DNA from: Nitzschia sp. DOCU1
Taxonomy: Eukaryota > Bacillariophyta > Bacillariophyceae > Bacillariales > Bacillariaceae
DNA: 64,000 nucleotides
Reading direction: 5' to 3'
NCBI GenBank assembly: GCA_951394045.1
Contig: OX595989.1
Span: 620,001-684,000 of the forward strand
In this document: in pieces, positions 21,307-31,191 of the stretch
Layout: each line of letters starts with the position of its first letter
How positions within the stretch are numbered: the stretch's first letter is position 1
The notes under the pieces: generated by a model
Database searches by the model: none
The model's input: the letters and a program-made list of their open reading frames with translations, nothing else
What the model was told of the DNA's origin: nothing
Program-made: the position numbers and the translations under genes

Positions 21307-23733
21307 ATGCCGAGTGATGATCGGAACGAAACATCGCCGAGGTTGGGTAGCCTCGTCAGGAAACACTCGCTATCATCTGGACAGAGCTCTTTGCCACCCC
21401 GACCGGCTGCCACCGCTGCTGGTAGCAGTTCTGCATTTGCCAGGGAAAATATGATCAGTACCCGTAGACGGTCACCAAGTCCAGCCTCGGGGCATTATGG
21501 GAGGCGTAGGATAGGGTCGTCAGCTGAAAAAGCGGAAGAATCGTCAGTAGCTTCGCTTCAGCAAGAGGACTCGAAGCCAACCCAATCCTTTCGAAGAATC
21601 CAATCGCTTGATAACCCACGACAATTGGATGCGAATACGGAAAGGCCCACGGTGAGGCGGATAAAGTCAGTCGCAGGATCGTCTAACAACACTGGAGGAG
21701 CCGAGGGCAGGAGGCAATCCCGACGGTGGACAATGAAGGGATTAACAACAATCGATGGCCTAGCGCAGGGGGAGCGCTCAGAGTCGCAAAGTGGGGCAAC
21801 AACTTCACTAGCAACAATACTGGAGCGGAAAGACGACAACCATGCACAAAGTGCAAGTGAAGACAGGCCGCGATCCAGATCGAGATCTAATCGGAGAACT
21901 AGAAACTCACAGTCATCTGCCATCCAGCAAGAAGGCGAAGAGAATGGCCACTGTCAAGAGTTGCTGCCCATTCGCCAGAGGGTTGTGCGGCGTTCGCAAT
22001 CTTCAGTCTGTGCGTCTGTGGCTTCTGCTACTGTGGCCTCCTCAGAATCTTTTTCGCCGGGCTCCACTTCGAACAGCAGAAAGGGTAATGTGAGGAAGCG
22101 AAGTTCCAGCCTGGGGAAGCGGTCTGTGCCACGGCCCCGTGGAGATCAAGCTCCTGTGACACCAACGCGAAACCCCCCAAGCCCGGTGACCAGCGATTCC
22201 AGTTTGTCGCCACCCAACACTAAGCAGGCAATGCCTCTACCTGCGCCTCCGATAGCCAATGTTGAGGACTCCAGTGAAGAATCATCCCCAAACTCAACAA
22301 CAATGAAGACTATCGTTTCTACTTCCAAGGTCAAACGCAACCCCAAGAAGCCGCGAAGCAGACGACTTCTCAGAAGTGGTTCGGACTCTGTGGCCAGGTC
22401 GATGGACATGACTGGGGCGATCATTTCCTCTTGCCCTGAGAATGATATTGATGAGCCGTCGACTGCTCCAAGTAATGATGTTGCAACAGCATCAACGCCC
22501 CCCCCGCTTCCGGTTGGTCCAAAAGTTGACCATGCCAGTAGGCCCTCGCATGCACTCCGGATTGCCAAAGAGGCAAAGGATTTGATTGAGGATGCGGCTG
22601 GTAATCTACCCCAAGAAACAACCAAGAGGCGGCGAAGCTTTGGGCTGTCACGCCTCGCCCGCTCATTCTCGTTGGGCAGCCGCAAGCAGACTGGATCTAG
22701 ACTTTCCGCTGCTAGGAAAGCGAACTCTATGGGCAAATCCGTGGGCGCGAAACATCCCGAGAAAAGTATCAACCCTGCAAGGTCTGGAGACGATTCCACA
22801 ACCCGCTCGGGTACGGAACGGACGGTCTCGACGGTTTCAACAGCCCAATCCTCCGACTTCTCTTCCAATTCGGGAGGCGTTGATAGCCTGTCACCTGTTC
22901 CGCCGTCTTCATCACCCGTGGACTACAAGAACTTCAGCAAGCTGCTATCACGTCTCCGTACAGACTTCGATCTTCCAGTCTACGAAGACGACGATGACGA
23001 TGACCTCGAAGACCTACGTATAGTACGCAGACCGGCGTCGATGAGTTGCTTGACCACCCACCTTGAGTTGACTCGTGCAAGGATTGTAATCGGCAAAGAT
23101 CTTGAAGAAGCTGACGAAGACAGTACCATGGTGTCGATCATCGACGCCGCAGGGATGAGCAAGAACCCGAGCGAGCGCTCGCGCTCGTCTCTTTCCAGGC
23201 GCCGAAAGAACCGTGAGAAGCGATCTGGCCAATCTGGAGTTTCTTTTGGAAGCGTCAACGTTCGAGAATACGAGCGAATCATCGGGGATAACCCAGCAGT
23301 CAGCGCGGGCGTTCCCATTGGTTTGGGATGGAGTTACTCGAACTACTTGGAAGTAGATGTTGATATCTACGAGTCTAGCGTAAGAAAACCAGGCCCGCGC
23401 ACGCGAAGGGACTTCTTCCTGACTCCTCAGAATAGAATCAGCATTTTGCGAGACGAGTATGGTTGCAGCAATGACGAAATCACCAAGGCCAAGGAACTGG
23501 CAGCGGAAGTCCGCTATCAGCGACAGGTTTCCATTTTTGGAGAACCAAACCAATCGTTCCAGCCGCAAACACCGACTGCTGCTGCCACCGAGCCACCCAG
23601 CAAACGCCCTCAAAAGCCAGTGTACAGTAGGACGAGGGGTTCTGCCTCTGTCCGCCTGCCCATGCTTCCCCAGACCGACAATCGTTGGGATACATCTTGC
23701 CCGGCAGTGCAATGTGTGGAAGCCGGCCAATAA
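21307..23733 (+). CDS. Disordered protein with C-terminal GDNP-family domain
   Basis: A single uninterrupted frame of 808 residues. The first 640 residues are low-complexity Ser/Arg/Pro-rich sequence with many basic RRxS-type patches, probably disordered and phosphorylated. From residue 644 there is a conserved block: VSFGSVNVREYERIIGDNP, then GVPIGLGWSYSNYLEVDVDIYE, then RTRRDFFLTPQNRISILRDEYG. The same block occurs in the two genes at 40424 and 43305. I know this pattern only as an uncharacterised family that is common in diatom genomes; no function is known to me. Unlike the other two, this copy has no intron after the GDNP motif and has Ala-Val in place of Ser-Cys. Confidence 0.75.
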   Translation: MPSDDRNETSPRLGSLVRKHSLSSGQSSLPPRPAATAAGSSSAFARENMISTRRRSPSPASGHYGRRRIGSSAEKAEESSVASLQQEDSKPTQSFRRIQSLDNPRQLDANTERPTVRRIKSVAGSSNNTGGAEGRRQSRRWTMKGLTTIDGLAQGERSESQSGATTSLATILERKDDNHAQSASEDRPRSRSRSNRRTRNSQSSAIQQEGEENGHCQELLPIRQRVVRRSQSSVCASVASATVASSESFSPGSTSNSRKGNVRKRSSSLGKRSVPRPRGDQAPVTPTRNPPSPVTSDSSLSPPNTKQAMPLPAPPIANVEDSSEESSPNSTTMKTIVSTSKVKRNPKKPRSRRLLRSGSDSVARSMDMTGAIISSCPENDIDEPSTAPSNDVATASTPPPLPVGPKVDHASRPSHALRIAKEAKDLIEDAAGNLPQETTKRRRSFGLSRLARSFSLGSRKQTGSRLSAARKANSMGKSVGAKHPEKSINPARSGDDSTTRSGTERTVSTVSTAQSSDFSSNSGGVDSLSPVPPSSSPVDYKNFSKLLSRLRTDFDLPVYEDDDDDDLEDLRIVRRPASMSCLTTHLELTRARIVIGKDLEEADEDSTMVSIIDAAGMSKNPSERSRSSLSRRRKNREKRSGQSGVSFGSVNVREYERIIGDNPAVSAGVPIGLGWSYSNYLEVDVDIYESSVRKPGPRTRRDFFLTPQNRISILRDEYGCSNDEITKAKELAAEVRYQRQVSIFGEPNQSFQPQTPTAAATEPPSKRPQKPVYSRTRGSASVRLPMLPQTDNRWDTSCPAVQCVEAGQ

Positions 23734-23974
23734 GACAATTTGTCGAAACTTATAGCTTTATAATGTTAACTTTGATTTAGTAGTCTCTGACAAAAACCAA
23801 CGTTTGTCTTACTCTAGTTCGAGAAGAGAAGAGAGCCGGAGATGCAGTTCCTTTGGCTTGTGTTTCTACATCCTCCACGACATAGCTATCGTTGGTTGTA
23901 CCCGGCTCTGTTTCATTTCCAACCAATGCCATGATTCGTTTCTTCTATTGTGGCTTGAATTCCTTTTAGTATTT

Positions 23975-25387
23975 TTACGCCCCCATTCGTTTCCGAAGCG
24001 CCGTAGATATAACATACGACAAGAGGGCCCCTACCGCCACACCCGCCCACTCGAGACCTATTCGTTGGACCTTTTCCCATGCCGCTTGCCGTTGCAATTG
24101 CCGTTTTTGTTCTTGTAGCTCATCATGTGCTCGCCTCACGGCTTCCACTCCTGCCTTGTCAAAGGTTCCATTGCAACTTTTGGCAATATAATCAAAGTGG
24201 CCCGTGACGACAGTATCTACCAGCTGATTCTCCAGGCTATCTGGATCGCCATTGGATTTTGTAATACTTTGCATGGGCCAAGTCTGGACAAGTGCTGGGG
24301 CAGCCGCCACATCATTATCATCCTCCAAGGGTGGTGCCAATACAAAGACTTGAGAATATCGAGTTTCCAAAAGATTGCCCACGACCATGTGACAGTGGTA
24401 CTTTTGAACGGCTCGTTCTGCCTTTTCTCGCAAAAGAGCCGCATCTGTCTCCAATTTGAAACTACAAACAAAGGCATCGGGTGCCCACGTATTCCGCAAC
24501 AATCCCATGACTTTGGGAACCGGTCTCAGTTTCAAGGTCAATCCATCTTGACCGTGCGATTGTATTTTGTGTTGGGATCGTTCCTCGAAGGGAACGTAAA
24601 AGTCGGACACGGCCGCTGCCAAATACACCATGGCCAAGGCTTGGCAATTTCGAATGGCAACACTGCATAACTGTAACTTTGCCAAATATTCATCAACGGA
24701 TCGATAGGGTATTGTCAAAAGTCGTCCTTCTTGCAAGACTGCCTGGCGTTCCTTTAAGGCGGCTTGGAGTCGACTGGAATATTCAATGCGTCGATGCAAG
24801 GCAATGGGCTGCTTGTCATCCGACTTTTGTTTGCCAGACAGCGGCATAACATTTCCTCCAGCAGTAGTTTCTGTCAACCATGGATCTTGTGCTGCTGCAT
24901 TGGCTAGTACGGATTGTACCATGCGATCTTCGTCATCTTGTTCGGAATCTCCTGCGCCGACAAAGAGTTTGCCGACCGACGCGGTCGACAATCCTTGATT
25001 GCCTTGTAAATTCAACAATTCACTCAAAATGCGTCCATACGGACTCGCACTCCCTTGACGCCATAAATGCACTACGGCATATCCCTTGCGTAAAAAGGCT
25101 TCCACCGAGGCGGCGCCTCGCGTCCCCGTGGAAAAATTGTCCAAACATCGGACCGAATGGACTTCCAAATCGGCGGCTGTGCCTCCGGATGTGACCAACA
25201 CGAGAGGTCGATGATGAGTAGCATGCTGTACGACAAAGGTTTGGAGTTGCCGTTCCACGTCGGATCGGTCTTGGAGTTGTTCCAAAAAGCCGCTGAGAGC
25301 GGATTGGATCTTTTCAGCATCATCATCATCGGAGGGAGAAGACGATGACAATTTGGATTCGTCCGTCATGGGTGTGAACGAGGACAT
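23975..25387 (-). CDS. PPCS: Phosphopantothenate-cysteine ligase, possible tail anchor
   Basis: Single exon, 470 residues from ATG at 25387. PPCS joins 4'-phosphopantothenate and cysteine, the second step of coenzyme A synthesis. The eukaryotic-type fold is shown by PLVLVTSGGTAADLE, VRCLDNFSTGTRGAASVEAFLRKGYAVVHLWR, the region LAMVYLAAAVSDFYVP, LKLRPVPKVMGLLRNTWAP, FVCSFKLETDAALLREKA and VVGNLLETR. The C-terminus has a hydrophobic stretch (LEWAGVAVGALLSYVIS) followed by RKR, which could be a tail anchor; this is unusual, as the human enzyme is soluble. It diverges from PRP18 with about 400 bp between starts. Confidence 0.92.
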   Translation of the reverse strand: MSSFTPMTDESKLSSSSPSDDDDAEKIQSALSGFLEQLQDRSDVERQLQTFVVQHATHHRPLVLVTSGGTAADLEVHSVRCLDNFSTGTRGAASVEAFLRKGYAVVHLWRQGSASPYGRILSELLNLQGNQGLSTASVGKLFVGAGDSEQDDEDRMVQSVLANAAAQDPWLTETTAGGNVMPLSGKQKSDDKQPIALHRRIEYSSRLQAALKERQAVLQEGRLLTIPYRSVDEYLAKLQLCSVAIRNCQALAMVYLAAAVSDFYVPFEERSQHKIQSHGQDGLTLKLRPVPKVMGLLRNTWAPDAFVCSFKLETDAALLREKAERAVQKYHCHMVVGNLLETRYSQVFVLAPPLEDDNDVAAAPALVQTWPMQSITKSNGDPDSLENQLVDTVVTGHFDYIAKSCNGTFDKAGVEAVRRAHDELQEQKRQLQRQAAWEKVQRIGLEWAGVAVGALLSYVISTALRKRMGA

Positions 25388-25785
25388 GCTTGCTAGTCTC
25401 TAGAGTCCTGGCTAATCCAAACAGCACTAGATATATTGGATAGCTGCAAGCTGATGATGCGTTGCAATAGCTTTAGTAGAGAGAGAATGCTGCAACACAT
25501 GAGATGTGTCATCGTCTCTCCATCCCCGTTTTCAAGTTTTGGGGGATAGTATTGTCGGGGCGATAGAATTGAGTCAATGGAGTCGAAAATATTCGAAAAC
25601 GGACAGTCAGATGGACACTGTCCGAGTTGAAAAGAGCGCAGTCGGACAACTCTGAGAGAGAAGAGAAAATCAACCATGGGCGCCCGCCACGATCTCATCC
25701 TGCTCCCTGTTTCATTTCATCTACCCATACAAACTACCTTGCTCTTGGTCAACTGGCAAGTCTTTTTTCAGACTCGATCGACAGT
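25388..25785. other. Divergent intergenic region
   Basis: About 400 bp between the PPCS and PRP18 starts. The frame of PRP18 is open upstream to 25627, but the first ATG that begins the conserved N-terminus is at 25786. No specific element recognised. Confidence 0.45.
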
Positions 25786-26994
25786 ATGGATTTGTTGCAA
25801 CGAGAATTAGCACGCAAAAAGTCTTTGCTCGCCAAGGCATCGGCCGTGGGGCAGGATGGAACTACGAAAAAGCGCAAATTCCTCAAACAATCCGAATTAC
25901 GGCGGCTAGAAGAAGAGGAAGAGGAACGGGAACTTCTCAAACGACAAAAGCAACAAGAAGAATTGTCTAAAAAGGAGGAGACTCTACCAGCAACATCTGA
26001 CACCTCCTCCACTGCCAATGCTGCCAAAGTCAAAAAGAGTAGAAAGTCCAAGGACTCTTCCTCCAAAGTATCCAGTCATGCTCCCGAATCTTCTTCCCAT
26101 GATACTTCTACTGCTAAAGAAACCACGTCCACAATTATTTCACCCCAACATGTTACACAGCAACTACGTGCCTTGGGATTGCCCATTCGGTTCTTTGGTG
26201 AACAACACACGCAACGCCTCGAGAGACTTCAAGAGGCGTTGGCACAACAACATCAAACTCTCCAGGGCCTTTCGGAAAAGGAAGAATTTCGTCTGGGGCA
26301 AGGACATGGGATTCGCAATCCCTTTTTAGAACGTGATGATGATGACGACGAAGAAAATACTAATAATAATGCCAAGGCAAAAGAAGCAAGAGCAAAGGCA
26401 AAAGCCAAAGAGGTCCACAAAAACGACGAAGGTCAACTACAACAAGGAGAGGATAATGCTCACGAGGCCGATGACGACAACGACAAGGACCATAAAGAGG
26501 ATACGGGAGATGATGATAATGATCCTCCCAAACGCATTTATAGATTCCTCAAGGGTCTTTTAAAGGACTGGGAAGCCGATTTGGAAGCCCGTCCTAGTCA
26601 CATTGCCAAATCGGTCGCGGGTCGCAATGAATCCAAAACGTTGAAACAATGCAAAGATTATATTCGTCCTCTGTTCAAGCAACTAAAACGCCGCAAACTG
26701 GAAGCTGGTATGCAAGCGCATTTGATCAAAATTGTCGAATTTGCGCAACAAGGGGAATTCGTCAAGGCACATGATGCCTATATGGATGTGGCGATTGGAC
26801 GAGCCGCGTGGCCGATTGGAGTGACCATGGTGGGAATTCATGCCCGAAGTGGACGGGCCAAGATTGAATCGTCCAATGTGGCGCATGTGATGAATTCCGA
26901 ATTGCAACGCAAATACTTAACGTCGGTCAAGCGTTTACTGAGTTATGCACAAAAGAAACGACCCGATGTCGATCCCAGCAAAAAAGTGACCTAA
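25786..26994 (+). CDS. PRPF18: Pre-mRNA splicing factor 18
   Basis: Single exon, 402 residues. PRP18 acts in the second step of splicing with SLU7 in the U5-containing spliceosome. The N-terminus MDLLQRELARKKSLL is typical; it is followed by a long charged coiled region, then the SFM/PRP4-like motif (QHVTQQLRALGLPIRFFGE), an acidic/Lys spacer with Asp runs (about 185-240), and the Prp18 domain at the C-terminus (KQCKDYIRPLFKQLKRRKL, QQGEFVKAHDAYMDVAIGRAAWPIGVTMVGIHARSGR). All key blocks are present and the length is near that of plant and animal homologues. Confidence 0.95.
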   Translation: MDLLQRELARKKSLLAKASAVGQDGTTKKRKFLKQSELRRLEEEEEERELLKRQKQQEELSKKEETLPATSDTSSTANAAKVKKSRKSKDSSSKVSSHAPESSSHDTSTAKETTSTIISPQHVTQQLRALGLPIRFFGEQHTQRLERLQEALAQQHQTLQGLSEKEEFRLGQGHGIRNPFLERDDDDDEENTNNNAKAKEARAKAKAKEVHKNDEGQLQQGEDNAHEADDDNDKDHKEDTGDDDNDPPKRIYRFLKGLLKDWEADLEARPSHIAKSVAGRNESKTLKQCKDYIRPLFKQLKRRKLEAGMQAHLIKIVEFAQQGEFVKAHDAYMDVAIGRAAWPIGVTMVGIHARSGRAKIESSNVAHVMNSELQRKYLTSVKRLLSYAQKKRPDVDPSKKVT

Positions 26995-27114
26995 ATAAAG
27001 GTTAAATAGCTAGGAGAAAAATGCCATGAAAATATATTGCCACGTCGAGAATGCCCCGGGTATCGATCGCATTTGTCAGCGCTCGAGTTTCCGCGGAACA
27101 CGTTGTATAGGATC

Positions 27115-27570
27115 TTAGCGTTGGATTTGATAGACAAAACAGCAACCAGGACATTCCACCAAAATGGGAGTAGCAGTGTTGTCGTTATCCTTCTCGTCAG
27201 GTTCGACGATGAGTTCTTCTCCACACCGACAGTCATAAACGTGTATCGTTTCTCGCGTTTCCTCATCTTGTGCCTCGACTAAATCACTCCATTGCAATGA
27301 AAGGACACCCCCTTGTTTTGCCTTTTTTGCTAAAGACATTTGTTGCAATTCATCAGTGTATTGTTTTCGTTTCGTGGTGTCTCTTAGTATTTGCCAAGCT
27401 TGTTGAATTCGACGAAATTCGTCGTCGTCCTTGGTGGCAGAAGCACTCGCCGCCTTGTCGGGATGAAAGGTCCGTGCCAACTGATAAAAGGCAGCTTTGA
27501 TTTCCTCATACGACGAGTCGGGAGATACTCCCAACACATCATAGTGGGTCAACGTTGTTGTTGCTGCCAT
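27115..27570 (-). CDS. DPH4: DPH4-like J-domain protein with CSL zinc finger
   Basis: Single exon, 151 residues from the ATG at 27568-27570 (the frame is open five codons further but without ATG). An N-terminal J domain (YDVLGVSPDSSYEEIKAAFY, with the HPD motif in FHPDKAAS) is joined to a C-terminal DPH-type zinc finger (YDCRCGEELIVE and VECPGCCFVYQI). This combination is that of DPH4/DNAJC24, which assists the first step of diphthamide formation on elongation factor 2. It diverges from prohibitin with 340 bp between starts. Confidence 0.93.
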   Translation of the reverse strand: MAATTTLTHYDVLGVSPDSSYEEIKAAFYQLARTFHPDKAASASATKDDDEFRRIQQAWQILRDTTKRKQYTDELQQMSLAKKAKQGGVLSLQWSDLVEAQDEETRETIHVYDCRCGEELIVEPDEKDNDNTATPILVECPGCCFVYQIQR

Positions 27571-27909
27571 GGCAACAACAAGCAATTTGACAATGAAATT
27601 GAATGTATTTTCGTTGCAATGGTCAAAAGAAAATGAAGAAATGGAAGTGGATGGAAAAAAGGCACCTTGAACGATGTGGCTGATAACCTGTTATCTTTGA
27701 CTCCCGGGATCACATGACTGTCCGCCGCTCGGTTTTGCTCGTGGCGTCCGTCCGTTTGTTGCCCCAAGATTGCGCGGCCTTCGTTGTGTTTCTTGCTTCC
27801 TCGCCGATCTCTGCCGCCAGCTCCATTTCGCTTGCTACTCGAAACCCTGGCAGCGGCTGTAGATCTCATATCTTGTTTCACTACTTTGATCTATCGATCA
27901 TCAACCACC
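27571..27909. other. Divergent intergenic region
   Basis: About 340 bp shared by the DPH4 and prohibitin promoters. The frame upstream of the prohibitin ATG is open, but the conserved N-terminus starts at 27910 in the context accaccATGG. No specific element recognised. Confidence 0.4.
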
Positions 27910-28998
27910 ATGGCGCAACGTTTTCGAGAAGCCTTTCAAAAAATGTCCCAGCAAGTGGGTTCCGCCGCCGGAGGCAGCGGCGGTGGCGGCCGCGGTGGAG
28001 GCGGTGGAGGTCGAGCCGCAGCGGCAGCCGCTCGCAGTGTCGGTGCCTTGGCCGTAGCTGGTGGATTAGCCTATGGAACCTATCATTCCTTGTACACAGT
28101 CCAAGGAGGTCATCGAGCGGTAGTCTTTAATCGACTCGTGGGAATGAAGGATACCGTGTACGGTGAAGGATTGAACTTTAACATTCCATGGTTTGAACAT
28201 CCCGTGATTTTTGATATTCGTACTCGCCCCGTCAATTTGCAAACCTTGACAGGATCCAAGGATTTGCAAATGGTGACGATTGCGATTCGTGTCTTGCACA
28301 AGCCGGATCCTTCCAAGCTGGTGTGGATTTACCGTCATTTGGGAGTCAATTACGATGAACGAGTCTTGCCCAGCATTATGAACGAATGTGCCAAGGCGGT
28401 TGTGGCGCGATATAATGCCAATGAACTCTTGACAAAGCGTGAAATGGTCAGCCGTGAAATTAGTGTGGATCTTCGACAACGTGCTGGATACTTCAATGTC
28501 TTGTTGGAGGATGTGGCTATTACGCATTTGAGCTTTTCGCCTGAATATGCCAAGGCTGTGGAAGCTAAACAAGTTGGTATGTACCTCTTGTTCGACAAGT
28601 CCTTCTTGCTTGTTGTGTCGTTGGAGTACTGGGAGCTCACTTGATATCTATCCTTTTCTTTCTCTTACTTGCTCTCTTTGCTAACTTGTTTACTTACAGC
28701 CCACCAGGAGGCTGAACGTGCCAAGTACATTGTGTTGGGAGCTATTCAAGAAAAGAAGACTATCATCACCAAGGCCAGGGGAGAAGCCGAATCTGCGGAA
28801 TTGATTGGACAGGCTGTCAAGAAGAATCCTGGCTTTATGAAGTTGAGACGCATTGATGCGGCTCGAGAAATCGCCGATATTGTGGCAAAGTCAGGCAACA
28901 AGGTGTACTTGAATGCAGATTCGCTCTTGCTCAACTTGTTGGGTAGTGATGCCGATGAACGACTTGAAAAGGGCGTGTCCAGCAAGGGATGGCGTTAA
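27910..28998 (+). CDS. PHB2: Prohibitin-2
   Basis: Two exons, 27910-28576 and 28700-28998, with a 123-nt GTATGT...TTACAG intron that splits the Ala codon of KQVAHQEAERAKY; 321 residues. PHB2 forms rings with PHB1 in the inner mitochondrial membrane, where it supports m-AAA proteases and membrane organisation. After a Gly-rich stretch comes an N-terminal membrane segment (ALAVAGGLAYGTYHSLYTV), then the SPFH/PHB domain (GGHRAVVFNRLVG, RTRPVNLQTLTGSKDLQMV, RVLPSIMNECAKAVVARYNA), and the C-terminal coiled coil. The Gly run at residues 20-34 is longer than usual. Confidence 0.95.
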
Positions 28999-29383
28999 AA
29001 GAAAAGCATCGTCGTCCTATCATCGTTGAGTCTGGTGGAATGAAACGAAGCGAAACGAGAGCGCGGCCGCGTATGTTTGATCGTTTGAAGAATGGTTGTG
29101 GAAACAAGTGTTTCCCTTAACAAATAATCAATTTTCAGTCGTTACCTCTAGAAGTCGACTATACAGTATTATGATTATTGTGATGAATCAGTGACCGTCA
29201 CATATGCGCTGATAGTATGCAATAATCCCAAGATCTGTTTGCGTGAGGTCGACCTTGTGTAACCCTCTGGCCATGGGCACCCTCATGACATTTGTGAAAT
29301 CGAGGAGGATTTGTCGATACCCATGATAAAAAAGACATTCTAAAAGATTAGGACCATTTCGTTACAGCATCATTAAAATGGTG
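28999..29383. other. Convergent 3' intergenic region
   Basis: About 385 bp between the stops of prohibitin-2 and the hotdog-fold gene. It holds both 3' UTRs; nothing else was recognised. Confidence 0.4.
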
Positions 29384-30691
29384 CTACAGTGGATCAGCCT
29401 TGGCCACCACAACAAGTATTTGGTTCCCCTCCTTTTCTCCCCATTCCGTCATTGCTGACCGTACCATACAAATTCGATCACCATGCAAGCTACAATGCAA
29501 TTGATTCCCCAAAACCGCAAATGATAAATACTGGATCGCCATGCTATTGCTGATCTGGATGCTAGCTTTGGCTGATGCCAGAGGCACGTTAGCCTCGGTT
29601 GTCCTGCTGGACGGTGGGCTAAACAACTGTGCCTCTTCCAGGGCCTGAAAGGCAACTTCGGCCAACCAAGTCGCATCGGCAAACTGCCCATCACCACCAC
29701 TAATGTAATCCAAATGCTGGGGACCCACGCGGACTGTTAACAAATAGTTTCCATGAAGTTGAGGTAGAAAGGTTCCAAAGGTCTCGAGGGACAAGGTGCT
29801 CGATGAGGTAATTTTCTGAGCAGATTTGCCTCTTGCGATCGTTTTGACGGGGCTCTTGCTGGGAGAACGAGATCCTGACGACCCAGTGACACTTGACATG
29901 CCCGTATCTGTAAGATTGTCAACGCTATCCTTCGATTTGGTCGTTTCAAGGTCCCCGTTCGGCGAATTGCCAGCAGCAACTGGGTCCTCGTCGTCTCTTG
30001 GTTCCTTGTCCCCCAAATTCCCGTTCGCAGGTGTTCCTCCATTGTCACGGGTTTCATCGTCGTCCTTGTCTACATGCCCCTCGTCATTTTCGCCCATTCG
30101 CCGTGCTTGTTCTTTTCGAAATCGTTCTTCCAATTGTCCTTTAAATTCCAAAATAACTTCATCCGCCCCACATTCACTTTCAAAGTACTCTCGTTCTTCG
30201 TCTGAAAATGGCGCTGCCAGCCGCCAATGCCGTCGATGGTCTGGAGCCGGGGTCAACACTTCGGATGGCACGGCTTGTCGTCGTCGTAACACCCGCACCG
30301 CTGTCGCCAAGACTTGATCATAGAGGGTAATCAGGTGGTTCACATACAATGTGGAAGGACCCACGCGATCAATCCACACATGCGTTTGAGCACTCCCACT
30401 GGCCCCATCTTCCACGGTCAATTCCACTAATCCTTCTTGTGAAAAGCAAGTTATGCTTTGAAAGGTGCACATCCAATCCTGTTCGTATATGACCGACGTT
30501 TCATGGGACACACTGAACACGTGGGGAATTAAGCCACTGGTATGCCAATGATGATCCAACAATTGCAAGGCGGCGTGTGGAAATAATTGAAAGGTCAAGC
30601 GATGCCCATCCTCCTGTCGACACCAAATGTCTCGAGTGGCCCGAATGGTCGTTGGCATGGTCTTCAACGGAACACCAAAAGGGACCGTCAT
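29384..30691 (-). CDS. Probable double-hotdog protein, thioesterase-like
   Basis: Single exon; I take the ATG at 30691 (435 residues), as the preceding open codons resemble leader sequence. A first hotdog-like segment covers about residues 20-140 (HTSGLIPHVFSVSHETSVIYEQDWMC-type strands, then HVWIDRVGPSTLYVNHLITLYDQVLATAVRVL). After a long acidic/Ser-rich insert (about 190-300) a second hotdog-like segment follows (YLLTVRVGPQHLDYISGGDGQ, LAEVAFQALEEA, then strands ending ILVVVAKADPL). This pattern suggests an acyl-CoA thioesterase-like protein, but catalytic residues are not clear, and the assignment rests on fold-level resemblance only. Confidence 0.5.
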   Translation of the reverse strand: MTVPFGVPLKTMPTTIRATRDIWCRQEDGHRLTFQLFPHAALQLLDHHWHTSGLIPHVFSVSHETSVIYEQDWMCTFQSITCFSQEGLVELTVEDGASGSAQTHVWIDRVGPSTLYVNHLITLYDQVLATAVRVLRRRQAVPSEVLTPAPDHRRHWRLAAPFSDEEREYFESECGADEVILEFKGQLEERFRKEQARRMGENDEGHVDKDDDETRDNGGTPANGNLGDKEPRDDEDPVAAGNSPNGDLETTKSKDSVDNLTDTGMSSVTGSSGSRSPSKSPVKTIARGKSAQKITSSSTLSLETFGTFLPQLHGNYLLTVRVGPQHLDYISGGDGQFADATWLAEVAFQALEEAQLFSPPSSRTTEANVPLASAKASIQISNSMAIQYLSFAVLGNQLHCSLHGDRICMVRSAMTEWGEKEGNQILVVVAKADPL

Positions 30692-31191
30692 TATGATCAA
30701 GCAAGTACGCGTTGTCGTGCCCTGATTGTGGAGACTGATAAAATGTTGCGTATGTGTAGGAAGTAGATGAATAAATTGGATAGACAAGTCAAAGCCGTGC
30801 TTTGGCAACTACAACCACAGTCTCCCCGCCAGTAAATTGGCTTTTATGACTTTTTCCTAGAGTGTCGAGAGTGTGGGTCATCATTGTCGTGGCATGCTAT
30901 TTTCGCTTCCGATATCTTTGTAGGTTATACGTCAGCGTTGGTGTCGAAGAAGTCAATGGCGACGCCTCATTCGGGATTCGCCATTCCCGCCACATGGCAT
31001 GGCATCTGTGTGCGTGTCACACACCCGACACTCCACGCAGAACCACCCATCAACTCAAAAAGGGTGAAGAAAAAAGTGTTCCGACCCATCACATAGAAGG
31101 CGTTGAGCTACTCTTACACCTTTGTGCGATAAGTGCCAGCGAAAGATTGTTCGATTGATTGATTCATTAACCCAAGGATAATAAAAGGATC
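30692..31191. other. Divergent intergenic region
   Basis: About 500 bp between the hotdog gene start and the RlmI-like gene start. It holds both promoters; nothing specific was recognised. Confidence 0.4.
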
